DNA of 64,000 nt from Martelella lutilitoris (GCF_016598595.1 NZ_CP066786.1:3619501-3683500); one strand, 5' to 3'; counted from the stretch's first letter, positions 1-8,625 are shown. Program-made: numbers and translations. The notes: generated by a model from the letters alone, not told the origin.

Positions 1-808
1 CGTTCACCTCCGCGCCCAGAAGCAGGATCACGCCGATCGAATAGAGGAAGACCAGCAGGATCATCGGCGTTGCGAGACCGGCATAGGTCGCGCTGTACTG
101 GGCGAAGGTGCCGAGATAATAGGCAAAGCCGGACGCGAAGATCGACCAGACGACCAGCGTCAGGATGACGCCGGGCAGGACGTCGACAAGCCGCCTTCTG
201 CCGGCCGCCAGGAAAAGATGGGCAATCACCAGCCCAAACATCAGGAGCAGGAATGTGCCGAGCAGGCGGGCGTTGGAAAGAAGGTTGAGCGCGTCCTCGA
301 GCCAGGGGAACCAGCGCTCGGCGAAATGCAGCGCGATCGGCACCACCACGAACATGATGCTCAAGAAGGCGAAGATGATCGACGCCAGAAACACGAAGCC
401 GAGGCTCCTGATGCGCAGCCACCACCAGCTGCGCGTTTCCTCGACGCGATAGGCGCGGTTGAGCGAAAGACGGACCGCCTCGACGCCGTTCGAAGCAAAA
501 TAGGCCGCCGCCAGAACCGAGACCGTCAGAAGCCCGCCGCGCGGCACGGTCAGCACCTCGCGAATCTGGTTTGACACCGGCTCGGCGATTGCCTCCGGCC
601 AGGCGCCGACAATGAAATTGATCGCCACATTGGCAAATTCGTCGGCGCCGAGAAAGCCGGCAAGCGTCGTGCCGAAGATCAGAAAGGGGAACAGCGCCAG
701 CAGCGTTGACAGCGCCACATGGCTTGCCATCGCCCACCCGTCATCCTCGCTGAAGTGGTAGAGCGCGTCATAGGCAACCTTCCACGTCATCCGGATCGCT
801 GTCTTCAT
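1..808 (-). CDS. YihY/BrkB-family inner-membrane protein (partial, C-terminus cut by window edge)
   Basis: The reading frame opens at an ATG at 806-808 and stays open to base 1, so the C-terminus is missing. The translated part starts MKTAIRMTWKVAYDALYHFS and contains several long hydrophobic segments, including ALSTLLALFPFLIFGTTLAG and SLGFVFLASIIFAFLSIMFV. The order of hydrophobic segments, the PRGGLLTVSVLAAAYFASNG stretch and the Trp-rich WWWLRIRSLG stretch are typical of the YihY/YfkH (formerly BrkB or 'ribonuclease BN') family of polytopic inner-membrane proteins. Their biochemical role is unknown; the RNase BN assignment was an error. It is divergent from the SDR gene at 901. Confidence 0.85.
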   Translation of the reverse strand, partial: MKTAIRMTWKVAYDALYHFSEDDGWAMASHVALSTLLALFPFLIFGTTLAGFLGADEFANVAINFIVGAWPEAIAEPVSNQIREVLTVPRGGLLTVSVLAAAYFASNGVEAVRLSLNRAYRVEETRSWWWLRIRSLGFVFLASIIFAFLSIMFVVVPIALHFAERWFPWLEDALNLLSNARLLGTFLLLMFGLVIAHLFLAAGRRRLVDVLPGVILTLVVWSIFASGFAYYLGTFAQYSATYAGLATPMILLVFLYSIGVILLLGAEVN

Positions 809-866
809 TCTGGCTCCCAATGGCGGTTCGTCTGCATTTGTGGCGCTCCTGGCTTCCTTATATAGG

Positions 867-883
867 ATGATGAACGGCATCAT
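867..883. promoter_or_regulatory. Inverted repeat in the brkB/SDR divergent gap
   Basis: ATGATG-AACGG-CATCAT is a perfect 6-bp-arm inverted repeat. It lies a few bases before the Shine-Dalgarno (GGAGAG, 889-894) of the SDR gene and next to a TATATAGG stretch that could act as a -10. It could be an operator or a small mRNA hairpin, but no protein can be assigned to it. Confidence 0.3.
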
Positions 884-900
884 GTACCGGAGAGTGTCAA

Positions 901-1734
901 TTGACTGAAGAATCCACGATAATCGTCACCGGTTGTTCCAGCGGCATCGGCGCCTATTGCGCCCGCGCACTGGCGAAAGACGGCTGGCGCGTTTTCGCCA
1001 CCGCAAGGCGCGCAGAGGATCTGGCGGCGCTTGAGGCCGATGGTCTGGAGGCGCTCTATCTCGACTACACCGACGAGGCCTCGATTGCCGCCCTTGTCGA
1101 GGCCGTGCTGGAACGCACCGGCGGCAGGCTCGACGCGCTGTTCAACAACGGCGCCTACGGCCAGACCGGCGCTGTGGAAGATGTTTCAACCGATGTGCTG
1201 CGCGCCCAGTTCGAGGCAAATGTCTTCGGCTGGCACGACCTCACCCGCCGGATCGTTCCGGTGATGCGCAGGCAGGGGCATGGCCGCATCGTGCAATGCT
1301 CCTCCATCCTCGGCCTCCTCCCCTATCGTTTTCGCGGACCCTATTCCGCCTCCAAATACGCGCTCGAAGCCCTCTCGCTTACCCTGCGCATGGAGCTTGA
1401 GGGCAGCGGCATCTTCGTCAGTCTGATCGAGCCGGGGCCGATCGCCTCGAAATTCACCGCCAACGCGTTGAAGCATATCAGGGCCAGCATCGACATCGAG
1501 GGCTCGGTCCATGCCGAGGACTATCGCAAGCAGCTGGCCCGGCTCGACGGTTCCGGACCGCCCAACCGCCACAAGCTGGAACCGGACGCCGTGCATGCCG
1601 TTTTGCTGAAGGCGCTGAGGGCGAAACGGCCGAAACCGCATTACCTCGTGACAACGCCCGCCAAGCAGGGCGCTTTCCTGAAACGGGTCATGCCGGCCGA
1701 CTGGTTCTACCGCCTGATGGGGCGCATGAGCTAA
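901..1734 (+). CDS. SDR family NAD(P)-dependent oxidoreductase
   Basis: This is a 277-residue classical short-chain dehydrogenase/reductase, probably cytoplasmic. The Rossmann nucleotide motif TGCSSGIG is at residues 10-17, the structural FNNGAYG (NNAG-like) near residue 82, the catalytic Ser in CSSILG near residue 134, and YSASK with catalytic Tyr and Lys near residue 149. PG after the sixth strand is also kept. TTG is the start, chosen because GGAGAG sits six bases upstream and the Rossmann motif begins at the usual distance. The [12 protein letters not shown] region resembles retinol/17-beta-hydroxysteroid dehydrogenase-like SDRs, but the substrate cannot be told. The macro-domain gene follows after 14 bases and is likely cotranscribed. 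Confidence 0.85.
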   Translation: MTEESTIIVTGCSSGIGAYCARALAKDGWRVFATARRAEDLAALEADGLEALYLDYTDEASIAALVEAVLERTGGRLDALFNNGAYGQTGAVEDVSTDVLRAQFEANVFGWHDLTRRIVPVMRRQGHGRIVQCSSILGLLPYRFRGPYSASKYALEALSLTLRMELEGSGIFVSLIEPGPIASKFTANALKHIRASIDIEGSVHAEDYRKQLARLDGSGPPNRHKLEPDAVHAVLLKALRAKRPKPHYLVTTPAKQGAFLKRVMPADWFYRLMGRMS

Positions 1735-1748
1735 AGGAGGCCGACGCA

Positions 1749-2258
1749 ATGCATGGAATCTCCGTGATCCGGGCCGACATCACGGCGCTTGAGGTCGACG
1801 CCATCGTCAACGCCGCCAACAGCACGCTTCTGGGCGGCGGCGGGGTTGATGGCGCCATTCACCGTGCCGCCGGCCCCGGACTTCTTGCCGAATGCCGCAG
1901 CCTTGGCGGCTGCCCCACAGGCGAGGCGCGCATTACCGGCGGTCACGGTCTGCCCGCCCGCCACGTCATCCACACGGTCGGCCCGGTCTGGCGCGGCGGC
2001 GCGCGCGGGGAAGCGGCGCTTCTTGAAAGCTGCTACCGCACCGCGCTGAGGCTTGCCGCCGAGCACGACTGCCGCACGATCGCCTTTCCCGCGATCTCGA
2101 CCGGAATATACGGCTTTCCCGCCGACAGGGCGGCTGTCATCGCCGCAAGCACGATCGCAGCGACGTGCGCCGAACAATCCGTCATCGAGGCGGTTTATCT
2201 GGTCGCCTTCGATCAGGGCGCCGAAGCTCATCTGAAAAAGGCCGTTGCCGCCCTTTGA
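1749..2258 (+). CDS. Macro-domain protein, O-acetyl-ADP-ribose deacetylase type (YmdB-like)
   Basis: This 169-residue protein is a single macro domain, the usual length for bacterial YmdB-type enzymes. These hydrolyse O-acetyl-ADP-ribose and can remove ADP-ribose from acidic residues. The ligand-binding [20 protein letters not shown] motif is complete at residues 18-37, including the Asn pair and the Gly-rich loop. The phosphate loop [10 protein letters not shown] is at about residues 117-126. An excellent AGGAGG at 1735-1740, right after the SDR stop, fixes the start and suggests a two-gene operon. Family function is established knowledge; a role with the upstream SDR (NAD metabolism) is a guess. 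Confidence 0.9.
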   Translation: MHGISVIRADITALEVDAIVNAANSTLLGGGGVDGAIHRAAGPGLLAECRSLGGCPTGEARITGGHGLPARHVIHTVGPVWRGGARGEAALLESCYRTALRLAAEHDCRTIAFPAISTGIYGFPADRAAVIAASTIAATCAEQSVIEAVYLVAFDQGAEAHLKKAVAAL

Positions 2259-2359
2259 ACCGTTTGAACGCAGTTTGCCAATTGCCAGGCCCTTGCAAGC
2301 GCGCCGAATTTGTCGTCTCATGCGTCCTCCCGCTTCGCCGGGTACATCGGAGGAGAACC

Positions 2360-2557
2360 ATGTCCAGCTTTTTCATATTCGTGACTATCATTGCGATGAT
2401 GCTGGTCGTGTTCTTTCTCGTGCGCGGCCTCATCAACATGATGAAGGGTGGCAGCGGCGAATTCTCCAACAAGATGATGCAAGGCCGCATCGCCTTCCAG
2501 GCGATCGCCATCGTCCTCATCATGTTCACCCTCTGGCTCATCCAGTCCGGACACTGA
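2360..2557 (+). CDS. Small twin-transmembrane protein, HIG1-like
   Basis: This 65-residue protein has two hydrophobic helices (about residues 4-25 and 45-62) joined by a Gly/Lys/Met-rich hairpin loop that includes GGSGEFSNKMMQGRIAFQ. That layout, with a conserved RxxxQ before the second helix, is the bacterial HIG1 ('hypoxia induced protein') pattern. Relatives in alphaproteobacteria are small inner-membrane proteins associated with cytochrome oxidase in some species. GGAGGAG at 2349-2355 gives a strong start. It is followed after 13 bases by the cobalamin adenosyltransferase gene, the same order seen in many Rhizobiales genomes. Confidence 0.75.
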   Translation: MSSFFIFVTIIAMMLVVFFLVRGLINMMKGGSGEFSNKMMQGRIAFQAIAIVLIMFTLWLIQSGH

Positions 2558-2570
2558 TTTCAAGAACAGC

Positions 2571-3143
2571 ATGGTCAAACTCAACAGGATCTATACCCGC
2601 ACCGGAGACGGCGGCACGACCGGACTTGCGAGCGGCCCGCGCCGCAGGAAGTCGGATGCGCGGCTTGTCGCCATCGGCGATGTGGACGAAACCAACGCGG
2701 CGCTCGGCCTTGTGCGGCTCGAGGCGGAAGACGAGGGCCCGCTGGCCGAGGCGCTGAAGCGGATCCAGAACGACCTCTTCGATCTGGGCGCAGATCTGGC
2801 GACGCCGGAGACCGGCGAAGCCCTCTCCTACGAACCGCTGAGGATCGTCGATGCCCAGGTCGACTGGCTCGAAGCCGAGATCGACCGGCTGAACGCGAGG
2901 CTTGCGCCGCTCACCTCCTTCGTGCTGCCCGGGGGCGGCCCGCTTGCGAGCGGCCTGCATATGGCCCGCACCGTCTGCCGCCGCGCAGAACGCGCGATGG
3001 TGGCGCTTTCGGGCGAGGAAGCAGTCGGGGCCCCTGCCCTTTCCTATATCAACCGGCTTTCCGACTACCTCTTCGTTGCCGCCCGCCATGCCAATGACGA
3101 CGGCAGGTCCGACATTCTTTGGGAACCGGGAAAAAACCGCTGA
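2571..3143 (+). CDS. Cob(I)yrinic acid a,c-diamide / cob(I)alamin adenosyltransferase, PduO type
   Basis: This 190-residue enzyme transfers the adenosyl group of ATP to Co(I) corrinoid, making adenosylcobalamin in the cytoplasm. The N-terminal ATP motif YTRTGDGGTTGL (residues 8-19) is intact. Other PduO hallmarks are GDVDETNAALG, NDLFDLGADLATP, FVLPGG and the late ARTVCRRAER helix, where the Arg residues close the active site. The length matches stand-alone PduO-type enzymes; it is not the CobA/CobO (BtuR) family. Adenosylcobalamin feeds enzymes such as methylmalonyl-CoA mutase, consistent with etfBA (acyl-CoA oxidation) downstream. Confidence 0.92.
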   Translation: MVKLNRIYTRTGDGGTTGLASGPRRRKSDARLVAIGDVDETNAALGLVRLEAEDEGPLAEALKRIQNDLFDLGADLATPETGEALSYEPLRIVDAQVDWLEAEIDRLNARLAPLTSFVLPGGGPLASGLHMARTVCRRAERAMVALSGEEAVGAPALSYINRLSDYLFVAARHANDDGRSDILWEPGKNR

Positions 3144-3155
3144 TTTTGCAGAAAT

Positions 3156-3173
3156 TTGCCCGGTTTCGGGCAA
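3156..3173 (+). terminator. Hairpin after the adenosyltransferase gene, possible terminator
   Basis: TTGCCCG-GTTT-CGGGCAA is a perfect 7-bp hairpin starting 12 bases after the stop codon. It is followed by TGATTCTTTG, a weak T tract. It separates the cobalamin gene from etfB, which has a 185-bp upstream gap and so may have its own promoter. Confidence 0.45.
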
Positions 3174-3328
3174 TGATTCTTTGTCAAAGCAGGCAAATGA
3201 AATTATTCATGTCGCCCATTGGCAAGCGAGCGCGGCCGAAAGACCGCAATCTCACCCACGCCGGAATGCACGTTCCGGCCCCCAATGTCTCGATTGAGGC
3301 CATCCGGCCCTGATCCAGGAGGAAGAAG

Positions 3329-4078
3329 ATGAAGGTTCTGGTCCCGGTAAAGCGGGTTGTCGACTACAACGTCAAGATACGCGTGAAGCCTGACGGCACC
3401 GGCGTCGAGCTTGCCAATGTGAAGATGTCGATGAACCCGTTCGACGAGATCGCGGTGGAAGAGGCGCTCCGCCTGAAGGAAGCCGGCATTGCCACGGAAG
3501 TGGTTGCCGTCTCCATCGGCCCGGCCAAGGCCGAGGAAACCATCCGCACCGCCCTTGCCATGGGCGCCGATCGCGGCATCCTGATTGGCACCGACGAGAC
3601 CGTCGAGCCGCTTGCCGTCGCCAAGCTCCTGAAACAGGTGGCCGAGGCGGAAGAGCCCGGCCTCGTCATTCTCGGCAAGCAGGCGATTGACGATGACAGC
3701 AACCAGACCGGCCAGATGCTGTCCGCCCTTCTCGGCTGGGGCCAAGCCACCTATGCCTCAAAACTGGACGTCGGAGACGGCGAAGCGACTGTCACCCGCG
3801 AGATCGACGGCGGGCTGCAGACCATCACGGTCAGACTGCCGGCGATCATCACCACGGATCTTCGCCTGAACGAACCGCGCTACGCCTCGCTGCCGAACAT
3901 CATGAAGGCGAAGAAAAAGCCGGTCGACAAGAAGACCCCGGCTGATTTCGGCGTCGACATTGCCCGCCGTCTGGACGTGCTGAAGACCGAGGAGCCGGAA
4001 ACCCGCAAGGCCGGCGTCAAGGTGGCGAATGCCGCCGAACTGGTCGACAAGCTGAAAAACGAAGCCGGCGTGCTGTAA
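3329..4078 (+). CDS. etfB: Electron transfer flavoprotein subunit beta
   Basis: This 249-residue protein is the small ETF subunit, which binds AMP and with EtfA carries electrons from acyl-CoA and other flavin dehydrogenases to ETF:ubiquinone oxidoreductase. It starts [20 protein letters not shown], followed by [19 protein letters not shown], both family signatures. The AMP-binding/recognition-loop region [23 protein letters not shown] is complete, as is the [32 protein letters not shown] signature region. Length is normal. A GGAGGAAG ribosome-binding site precedes the ATG, and etfA begins 12 bases after the stop. Confidence 0.97.
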   Translation: MKVLVPVKRVVDYNVKIRVKPDGTGVELANVKMSMNPFDEIAVEEALRLKEAGIATEVVAVSIGPAKAEETIRTALAMGADRGILIGTDETVEPLAVAKLLKQVAEAEEPGLVILGKQAIDDDSNQTGQMLSALLGWGQATYASKLDVGDGEATVTREIDGGLQTITVRLPAIITTDLRLNEPRYASLPNIMKAKKKPVDKKTPADFGVDIARRLDVLKTEEPETRKAGVKVANAAELVDKLKNEAGVL

Positions 4079-4090
4079 GGAGAAACCGCC

Positions 4091-5020
4091 ATGACCATTC
4101 TTCTCATTGCAGAACATGACGGCGCGACTGTCTCCGAACAAACCGCCAAGGCCGCTACCGCCGCTGCAGCGATCGGCGGCGACATCCATGTGCTGGTCGC
4201 CGGCAAGGCTTGCGCGGCGGCGGCCGAAGCGGCCGGCAAGATCGACGGCGTTTCCAAGGTGCTGCTGGCGGAAAGCGACGCGCTGGCAGAGAGCCTGGCC
4301 GAACCGCTTTCGGCCACCATCCTGTCGCTTGCCGATGGCTATGACGTGATCATGGCAGCCGCCACCACCACGGGCAAGAACGTGCTGCCGCGCGTCGCCG
4401 CCCTTTTGGACGTGATGCAGGTTTCCGAGATCATCGAGGTGGTTGCGCCGGACACGTTCAAGCGTCCGACCTATGCCGGAAACGCGATCGAGACGGTGAA
4501 GTCGCTCGACGCCAAGAAGGTGATCTCCGTGCGCACCGCCGGCTTTGCCGCTGCCGGGCTCAACGGCTCGGCGCCGGTGGAGACCGTCGGCGGGGCGGAA
4601 GACCCCGGCCTCTCCTCGTTCGTGAAGAACGAGATCGCCAAATCCGAGCGTCCGGAGCTTACCTCGGCGAAGATCATCATTTCCGGCGGCCGTGCGCTCG
4701 GCTCGTCGGAGAAATTCCAGGAGGTGATCCTGCCCGTCGCCGACAAGCTGGGCGCCGCCGTTGGCGCCTCGCGCGCAGCGGTTGACGCCGGCTACGCGCC
4801 GAACGACTGGCAGGTGGGCCAGACCGGCAAGGTCGTTGCGCCCGAGCTTTACATCGCCTGCGGCATTTCCGGCGCCATTCAGCATCTGGCGGGCATGAAG
4901 GATTCCAAGGTGATCGTCGCCATCAACAAGGATGAGGAAGCGCCGATCTTCCAGGTGGCCGATTACGGCCTCGTCGGCGACCTGTTCGAGATCCTGCCCG
5001 AGCTCGAAAAGGCGCTCTGA
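4091..5020 (+). CDS. etfA: Electron transfer flavoprotein subunit alpha
   Basis: This 309-residue protein is the FAD-binding ETF subunit and pairs with the EtfB product. The N-terminal domain (about 1-185) is the degenerate nucleotide fold. The C-terminal FAD domain carries SGGRALGS, GASRAAVDAGYAPNDWQVGQTG, VAPELYIACGISGAIQHLAGM and VAINKDEEAPIFQVADYGLVGD, all in the family order. Length is typical. AAGGAG at 4077-4082 sets the start. In many rhizobia etfA is followed by a 3-hydroxybutyryl-CoA dehydrogenase gene; here a YjbQ-family gene comes next instead. Confidence 0.97.
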   Translation: MTILLIAEHDGATVSEQTAKAATAAAAIGGDIHVLVAGKACAAAAEAAGKIDGVSKVLLAESDALAESLAEPLSATILSLADGYDVIMAAATTTGKNVLPRVAALLDVMQVSEIIEVVAPDTFKRPTYAGNAIETVKSLDAKKVISVRTAGFAAAGLNGSAPVETVGGAEDPGLSSFVKNEIAKSERPELTSAKIIISGGRALGSSEKFQEVILPVADKLGAAVGASRAAVDAGYAPNDWQVGQTGKVVAPELYIACGISGAIQHLAGMKDSKVIVAINKDEEAPIFQVADYGLVGDLFEILPELEKAL

Positions 5021-5026
5021 TCTGTT

Positions 5027-5056
5027 TCGCGCCGGTCTTTCGCAAGGCCGGCGCGA
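5027..5056. terminator. GC-rich inverted repeat between etfA and yjbQ
   Basis: TCGCGCCGG at 5027-5035 pairs with CCGGCGCGA at 5048-5056 around a 12-base loop. It starts just after the etfA stop. There is no T tract after it, so it may end or stabilise the etfBA transcript rather than act as a strong terminator. Confidence 0.35.
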
Positions 5057-5069
5057 CAAAGGAAAAGAC

Positions 5070-5495
5070 ATGCCCCAGACCCGACTGACCGTTCAGACCC
5101 GCGGACAGGGCCTTTATGAATTCACCGACGAGGCCTGCCGTTTCGTGCGCGCCAACACCGAAGAGGACGGGCTTCTGACCGTTTTCGTTCGCCATACATC
5201 CTGCTCGCTTCTGGTCCAGGAAAATGCCGATCCCGACGTCAAACGCGACCTCTCGGCCTATTTTTCGAGGCTCGTGCCGCGCGCGGACGACCCGGCCATG
5301 GACTATCTCGTCCACCGGCTGGAAGGCCCGGACGACATGCCGGCCCATATCAAGACGGCGCTGACCCAGGTCTCGCTCGCAATTCCCGTATCCGCCGGCA
5401 GGCCGGCGCTAGGAACCTGGCAGGGACTTTACCTGTTCGAACACCGCGACCGCCCGCACCGGCGCGAGATCGTGCTGCATCTGTCGATCGCATAG
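5070..5495 (+). CDS. YjbQ family protein (UPF0047; secondary thiamine-phosphate synthase-like)
   Basis: The ATG at 5070 gives a 141-residue protein, the normal size for the YjbQ/UPF0047 family. Conserved blocks are HTSCSLLVQENADPDV (residues 46-61), the HRLEGPDDMPAHIKTAL block near residue 93 and the C-terminal GTWQGLYLFEHR. The conserved histidines are those implicated in catalysis. E. coli YjbQ shows weak thiamine-phosphate synthase activity in vitro; its physiological role is not settled. A longer upstream open frame exists but lacks homology, and GGAAAAG precedes the chosen ATG. Confidence 0.88.
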   Translation: MPQTRLTVQTRGQGLYEFTDEACRFVRANTEEDGLLTVFVRHTSCSLLVQENADPDVKRDLSAYFSRLVPRADDPAMDYLVHRLEGPDDMPAHIKTALTQVSLAIPVSAGRPALGTWQGLYLFEHRDRPHRREIVLHLSIA

Positions 5496-5805
5496 CCGAC
5501 CGGCTTTCGGTCCCGCGGCATCCGCTAGCAAACCCGTCATTGTCGGTGCGGCGCCCGGCCCCTTCGGCACGTCGCTGGCGCCGGATCAGTGGTTGAGCGT
5601 CCTGCGCATGCTCAGGGCCAGGCCATACCGGGTTGGCCGCATCATGCACACCCCGGAGCATCAGGCCGTAGACGAGAACGGCCGACCGGCGGACGAGCGC
5701 ATCACGAAGAACCTGCCGGAGATGCCTTCAGGCTTTTCGGAAAGCCTTGACTGCGAAACCGGTTCGGGTGAACGACACGACCTTCCCGAGCCTTTGCGCG
5801 ACCGC
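5496..5805. other. Non-coding gap between yjbQ and the LysR gene
   Basis: About 310 bases between convergent genes. Just after the yjbQ stop, GACCG-GCTTT-CGGTC (5498-5512) is a small hairpin that could end transcription. No reading frame with a plausible start, codon bias or recognisable product was found on either strand. Confidence 0.5.
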
Positions 5806-6705
5806 TCAAAGCAGCCTGACGCGGGTCACATAGGCCTCGAAGAAGTCGGAGAACCGGGCAATGCGCATCGGCAGGCGTTCATAGGGCGGGTAGTAGAGCG
5901 TCAGCCAGAGTTCACTCGGCGTCCAGTCGTCGAGCACCTGAACAAGCCGCCCTTCGGCAAGTGCGCTCTCGACGATGAAATAGGGCAGAAGCGCCACCCC
6001 TTCCCCGTTTTCGGCAAGCCGCGCCAGGAGTTCGCCATTGTTTCCGGCAAGCGCGGATCCGGCTCGTACGCGCCGCCGCCGGCCTCCATTGGTAAGCTCC
6101 CAGTTTTCCGACATGGCCTCCGCATCGAAGGCAAGACAGCTTGCGGGCTGAAGGTCATCCGGATCCCGTGGCGCTCCATTGGCCGCGAGGTAACCGGGAG
6201 AGGCAACCAGCACCCGCCGGATCGGACAGAGCTTGCGCCAGATTGTCGACTTGTCGTCCGGCGGCCCCGAAATGCGGATGGCAAGATCATAAGGGGCTGA
6301 GACGATGTCGACGAAACTGTCGGTCAAGGTGACGGACATGCTGACTGCAGGGTTTTCCGCCCTGAACCCCGAAAGGACATCCGGCAGAACCTGCTGGCCA
6401 AGCGAGAGCGGCGCGTTCAGCCGTATATGGCCACTGACGGCCGCCTCCTGCTCGCGGACTTCCTCTGCCGCATCGTCGAAGGCCTGCAACAGAGGCCGCA
6501 TCCGGGCGGCATAGACGGCGCCGGCCGATGTCAAAGAGACTTGTCGTGTCGTGCGTACGAAAAGTTGTACGCCGAGCCGTTCCTCCAAGGCACTGACGGC
6601 CCGCGTGACGCTGGGCGCGGTCATCGACAGGACGCGGGCGGCCGCGGCAAAGCTGCCCAGCTCCGCAACGTTCAGGAAGACACGGATATCATTCAGATCC
6701 TTCAT
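5806..6705 (-). CDS. LysR-family transcriptional regulator
   Basis: This 299-residue protein has the standard LysR layout. The N-terminal winged helix-turn-helix (residues 1-60) reads FAAAARVLSMTAPSVTRAVSALEERLG and is followed by the usual linker helix. The C-terminal periplasmic-binding-like effector domain has GHIRLNAPLSLGQQVLPDVL and DLAIRISGPPDDKSTIWRKL, typical of the subgroup around E. coli YafC/DsdC-like and quinone/aldehyde-responsive LysRs. It is divergent from a ring-cleaving dioxygenase and a hydrolase gene, and the gap contains a textbook LysR box, so it most likely controls them. Confidence 0.93.
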   Translation of the reverse strand: MKDLNDIRVFLNVAELGSFAAAARVLSMTAPSVTRAVSALEERLGVQLFVRTTRQVSLTSAGAVYAARMRPLLQAFDDAAEEVREQEAAVSGHIRLNAPLSLGQQVLPDVLSGFRAENPAVSMSVTLTDSFVDIVSAPYDLAIRISGPPDDKSTIWRKLCPIRRVLVASPGYLAANGAPRDPDDLQPASCLAFDAEAMSENWELTNGGRRRRVRAGSALAGNNGELLARLAENGEGVALLPYFIVESALAEGRLVQVLDDWTPSELWLTLYYPPYERLPMRIARFSDFFEAYVTRVRLL

Positions 6706-6711
6706 CCGCGC

Positions 6712-6734
6712 ATTATTACACTTATTGCAATAAT
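6712..6734. promoter_or_regulatory. LysR-type operator (T-N11-A box)
   Basis: ATTATT-N11-AATAAT forms a perfect inverted repeat (6712-6717 and 6729-6734) just upstream of the LysR start. Nested within it is the palindrome TTATTGCAATAA (6722-6733). The spacing is the classical T-N11-A LysR recognition geometry, and it sits in the shared divergent promoter region, suggesting autoregulation plus control of the dioxygenase operon. Confidence 0.7.
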
Positions 6735-6830
6735 ATCGGCAATTTTATTCCTGTTCAAATTTGCGGCCGTCGCCATCATCTTAACGGTCAGAAATGAGGT
6801 CCGTAGGCCTCGCAGGTATAAAGGAACAAT

Positions 6831-7766
6831 ATGATGTTACAGCAAATCAAAGGCCTGCATCACATCACCTCGATGGCGGGCGACGCCCAGAAGAACAGCG
6901 ACTTCTTCACCAAGACGCTCGGCCTTCGCCGGGTCAAGAAGACGGTCAATTTCGACTCTCCCGATGTCTATCACCTCTATTACGGAGATGAAGTCGGCAC
7001 CCCCGGTTCGGTAATGACCTATTTCCCGTTCCCACACATTGCAAGGGGCAAGCCCGGCACGGGCGAAGTCGGCGAGACGCTTTTCGCGGTTCCGAAAGGC
7101 TCGCTCCCGTTCTGGAGAGAACGGCTTTCGACCCTGAAAGTCGGTGAAATCTCCGAAAGCGAAGTCTTCGGTGAAAAACGGCTGCGCTTTGCCGGCCCCG
7201 ATCACGACGCCTTCGCGCTGGTGGAAGTCGACAATGACGACCGTACCGGCTGGCTGAAGGGCGATGTCGCCGAAGCCCAAGCCATCCGCGGTTTCCGTGG
7301 CGCAAGCCTGCGCCTTAAGGACAGCGGCGCGACATCCGAACTGCTCGGTTTCATGGGCTATGAAAAGGTCGACAGCAAGGATGACTGGACCCGCTATGCC
7401 ATCGCGAACGGCAACGGCGCCGATGTCATCGACATCGAGACGCTGCCTTCCGCCAATGCGGCCCGTCAGGGCGCCGGATCGGTGCATCACATTGCATTTG
7501 CGGTGGACGACCGCGCCGCACAGCTCGAAGTCCGTAAGGCGCTGATGGATACCGGATACAACGTCACGCCGGTCATCGACCGCAACTACTTCTGGGCGAT
7601 CTACTTCCGCACGCCGGGCGGCGTGCTGTTCGAAATCGCCACCAACGAGCCAGGCTTCGATGCCGATGAGGACACCGCCCATCTCGGCGAGGCGCTCAAG
7701 CTACCCCCGCAGTATGAGAGCCACCGCGCCAAGATCGAGGAAATCCTCACGTCGATAGAAGACTGA
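6831..7766 (+). CDS. VOC-family ring-cleaving dioxygenase (MhqO-like)
   Basis: This 311-residue protein has two glyoxalase/VOC modules. The first begins GLHHITSMAGDAQKNSDFFTKTLGLR (metal His in GLHHIT), the second VHHIAFAVDD near residue 220, and the third metal-ligand region VLFEIATNEPGF is near residue 267. This pattern matches the MhqA/MhqO group of extradiol-type dioxygenases linked to hydroquinone and methylhydroquinone resistance. ATG at 6831 and 6834 are both possible; AGGA at 6822-6825 fits either. The hydrolase gene follows after 52 bases, with a small hairpin (GGCGGAC-N5-GTCCGCC, 7782-7800) in the gap. Confidence 0.88.
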   Translation: MMLQQIKGLHHITSMAGDAQKNSDFFTKTLGLRRVKKTVNFDSPDVYHLYYGDEVGTPGSVMTYFPFPHIARGKPGTGEVGETLFAVPKGSLPFWRERLSTLKVGEISESEVFGEKRLRFAGPDHDAFALVEVDNDDRTGWLKGDVAEAQAIRGFRGASLRLKDSGATSELLGFMGYEKVDSKDDWTRYAIANGNGADVIDIETLPSANAARQGAGSVHHIAFAVDDRAAQLEVRKALMDTGYNVTPVIDRNYFWAIYFRTPGGVLFEIATNEPGFDADEDTAHLGEALKLPPQYESHRAKIEEILTSIED

Positions 7767-7818
7767 CGCCATTTTCAAGGCGGCGGACCGGACGTCCGCC
7801 TGCCGGAGGTTTGAAACC

Positions 7819-8424
7819 ATGACCAAAAATCTCTATCAGGCCTATACGAGGGAAGGCGAAAGCGGAAAGCCGCTGGTCTTCACCTTTCACGGCACGGGCG
7901 GCAACGAGAACCAATTTGTGCCGCTGGTGGACGGACTTATCCCCGGCGCTCAAATCGTCTCGCCGCGCGGCGATGTCTCCGAATATGGCGCGCTGCGCTT
8001 TTTCCGGCGCACCGGCGAAGGCGTCTATGACATGGATGACCTTGCCCGCCGCACCGAGAAGATGACGCGCTTCATCGCCGGTCACAAGGCGGCCAGCCCG
8101 GGGCGGGATGTCTACGCGCTCGGTTATTCCAACGGCGCCAACATCTTGGCCTCGGTGCTTTTCAGCGAGCCGGAACTTTTCGACCACGTCGTCCTGCTGC
8201 ATCCGTTGATCCCCTGGCGGCCGGATGACAATACCGGACTTTCCGGCCGCAAGATACTGGTGACCGGCGGCGAACGCGATCCGATCTGCCCGCCGGCCCT
8301 TTCGGCCGCGCTCATCGACTACTTCAAAGCGCAAAATGCGGACGTCCAGTCGGCGATGCATGGTGGCGGCCATGAAATCCGCCCTGATGAGATTTCTGCC
8401 ATCACCCGGTTTCTCAATGGCTGA
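7819..8424 (+). CDS. Alpha/beta hydrolase, MhqD-like carboxylesterase
   Basis: This 201-residue protein has the small carboxylesterase/phospholipase fold. The oxyanion loop is FTFHGTGGNENQF near residue 25. The nucleophile elbow GYSNGANILA is near residue 105. The Asp follows in GGERDPICP, and the His lies in GGGHEIRPDE near the C-terminus, so the triad is complete. Bacillus MhqD is a putative hydrolase/carboxylesterase of the hydroquinone-resistance regulon. Co-orientation with the VOC dioxygenase and the divergent LysR gene supports a quinone or aromatic-electrophile detoxification operon. The exact substrate cannot be told. Confidence 0.88.
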   Translation: MTKNLYQAYTREGESGKPLVFTFHGTGGNENQFVPLVDGLIPGAQIVSPRGDVSEYGALRFFRRTGEGVYDMDDLARRTEKMTRFIAGHKAASPGRDVYALGYSNGANILASVLFSEPELFDHVVLLHPLIPWRPDDNTGLSGRKILVTGGERDPICPPALSAALIDYFKAQNADVQSAMHGGGHEIRPDEISAITRFLNG

Positions 8425-8463
8425 AGGCAGAGCCCAGCCCTTCCAATAAGCCGTCTCCCGCCC

Positions 8464-8625
8464 TCACCAGAGCGCCGGAGACGGCGCGAGATTGAACTCA
8501 TGATCCTGGTCCACGACACCGCGCATCGCGGCCACACGCGGCAAGGCTGGCCCGACAACCAGGTTCAGGCGCCCGAACCTGTGAAGATCGAATAAGGGCC
8601 CCTTACCGTCGCTCGCATCGGCTGT
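8464..8625 (-). pseudogene. Possible gene remnant, product unknown
   Basis: On the minus strand an open stretch of about 50 codons, closed upstream by an in-frame TAG, has no start codon of its own. It reads with protein-like composition to a stop at 8464-8466, passing through FDLHRFGRLNLVVGPALPRV and ending FNLAPSPALW. It resembles the tail of a longer protein, perhaps an FAD enzyme, but the family is not recognised. It may be chance. The rest of the gap up to the tRNA gene shows nothing. Confidence 0.25.
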
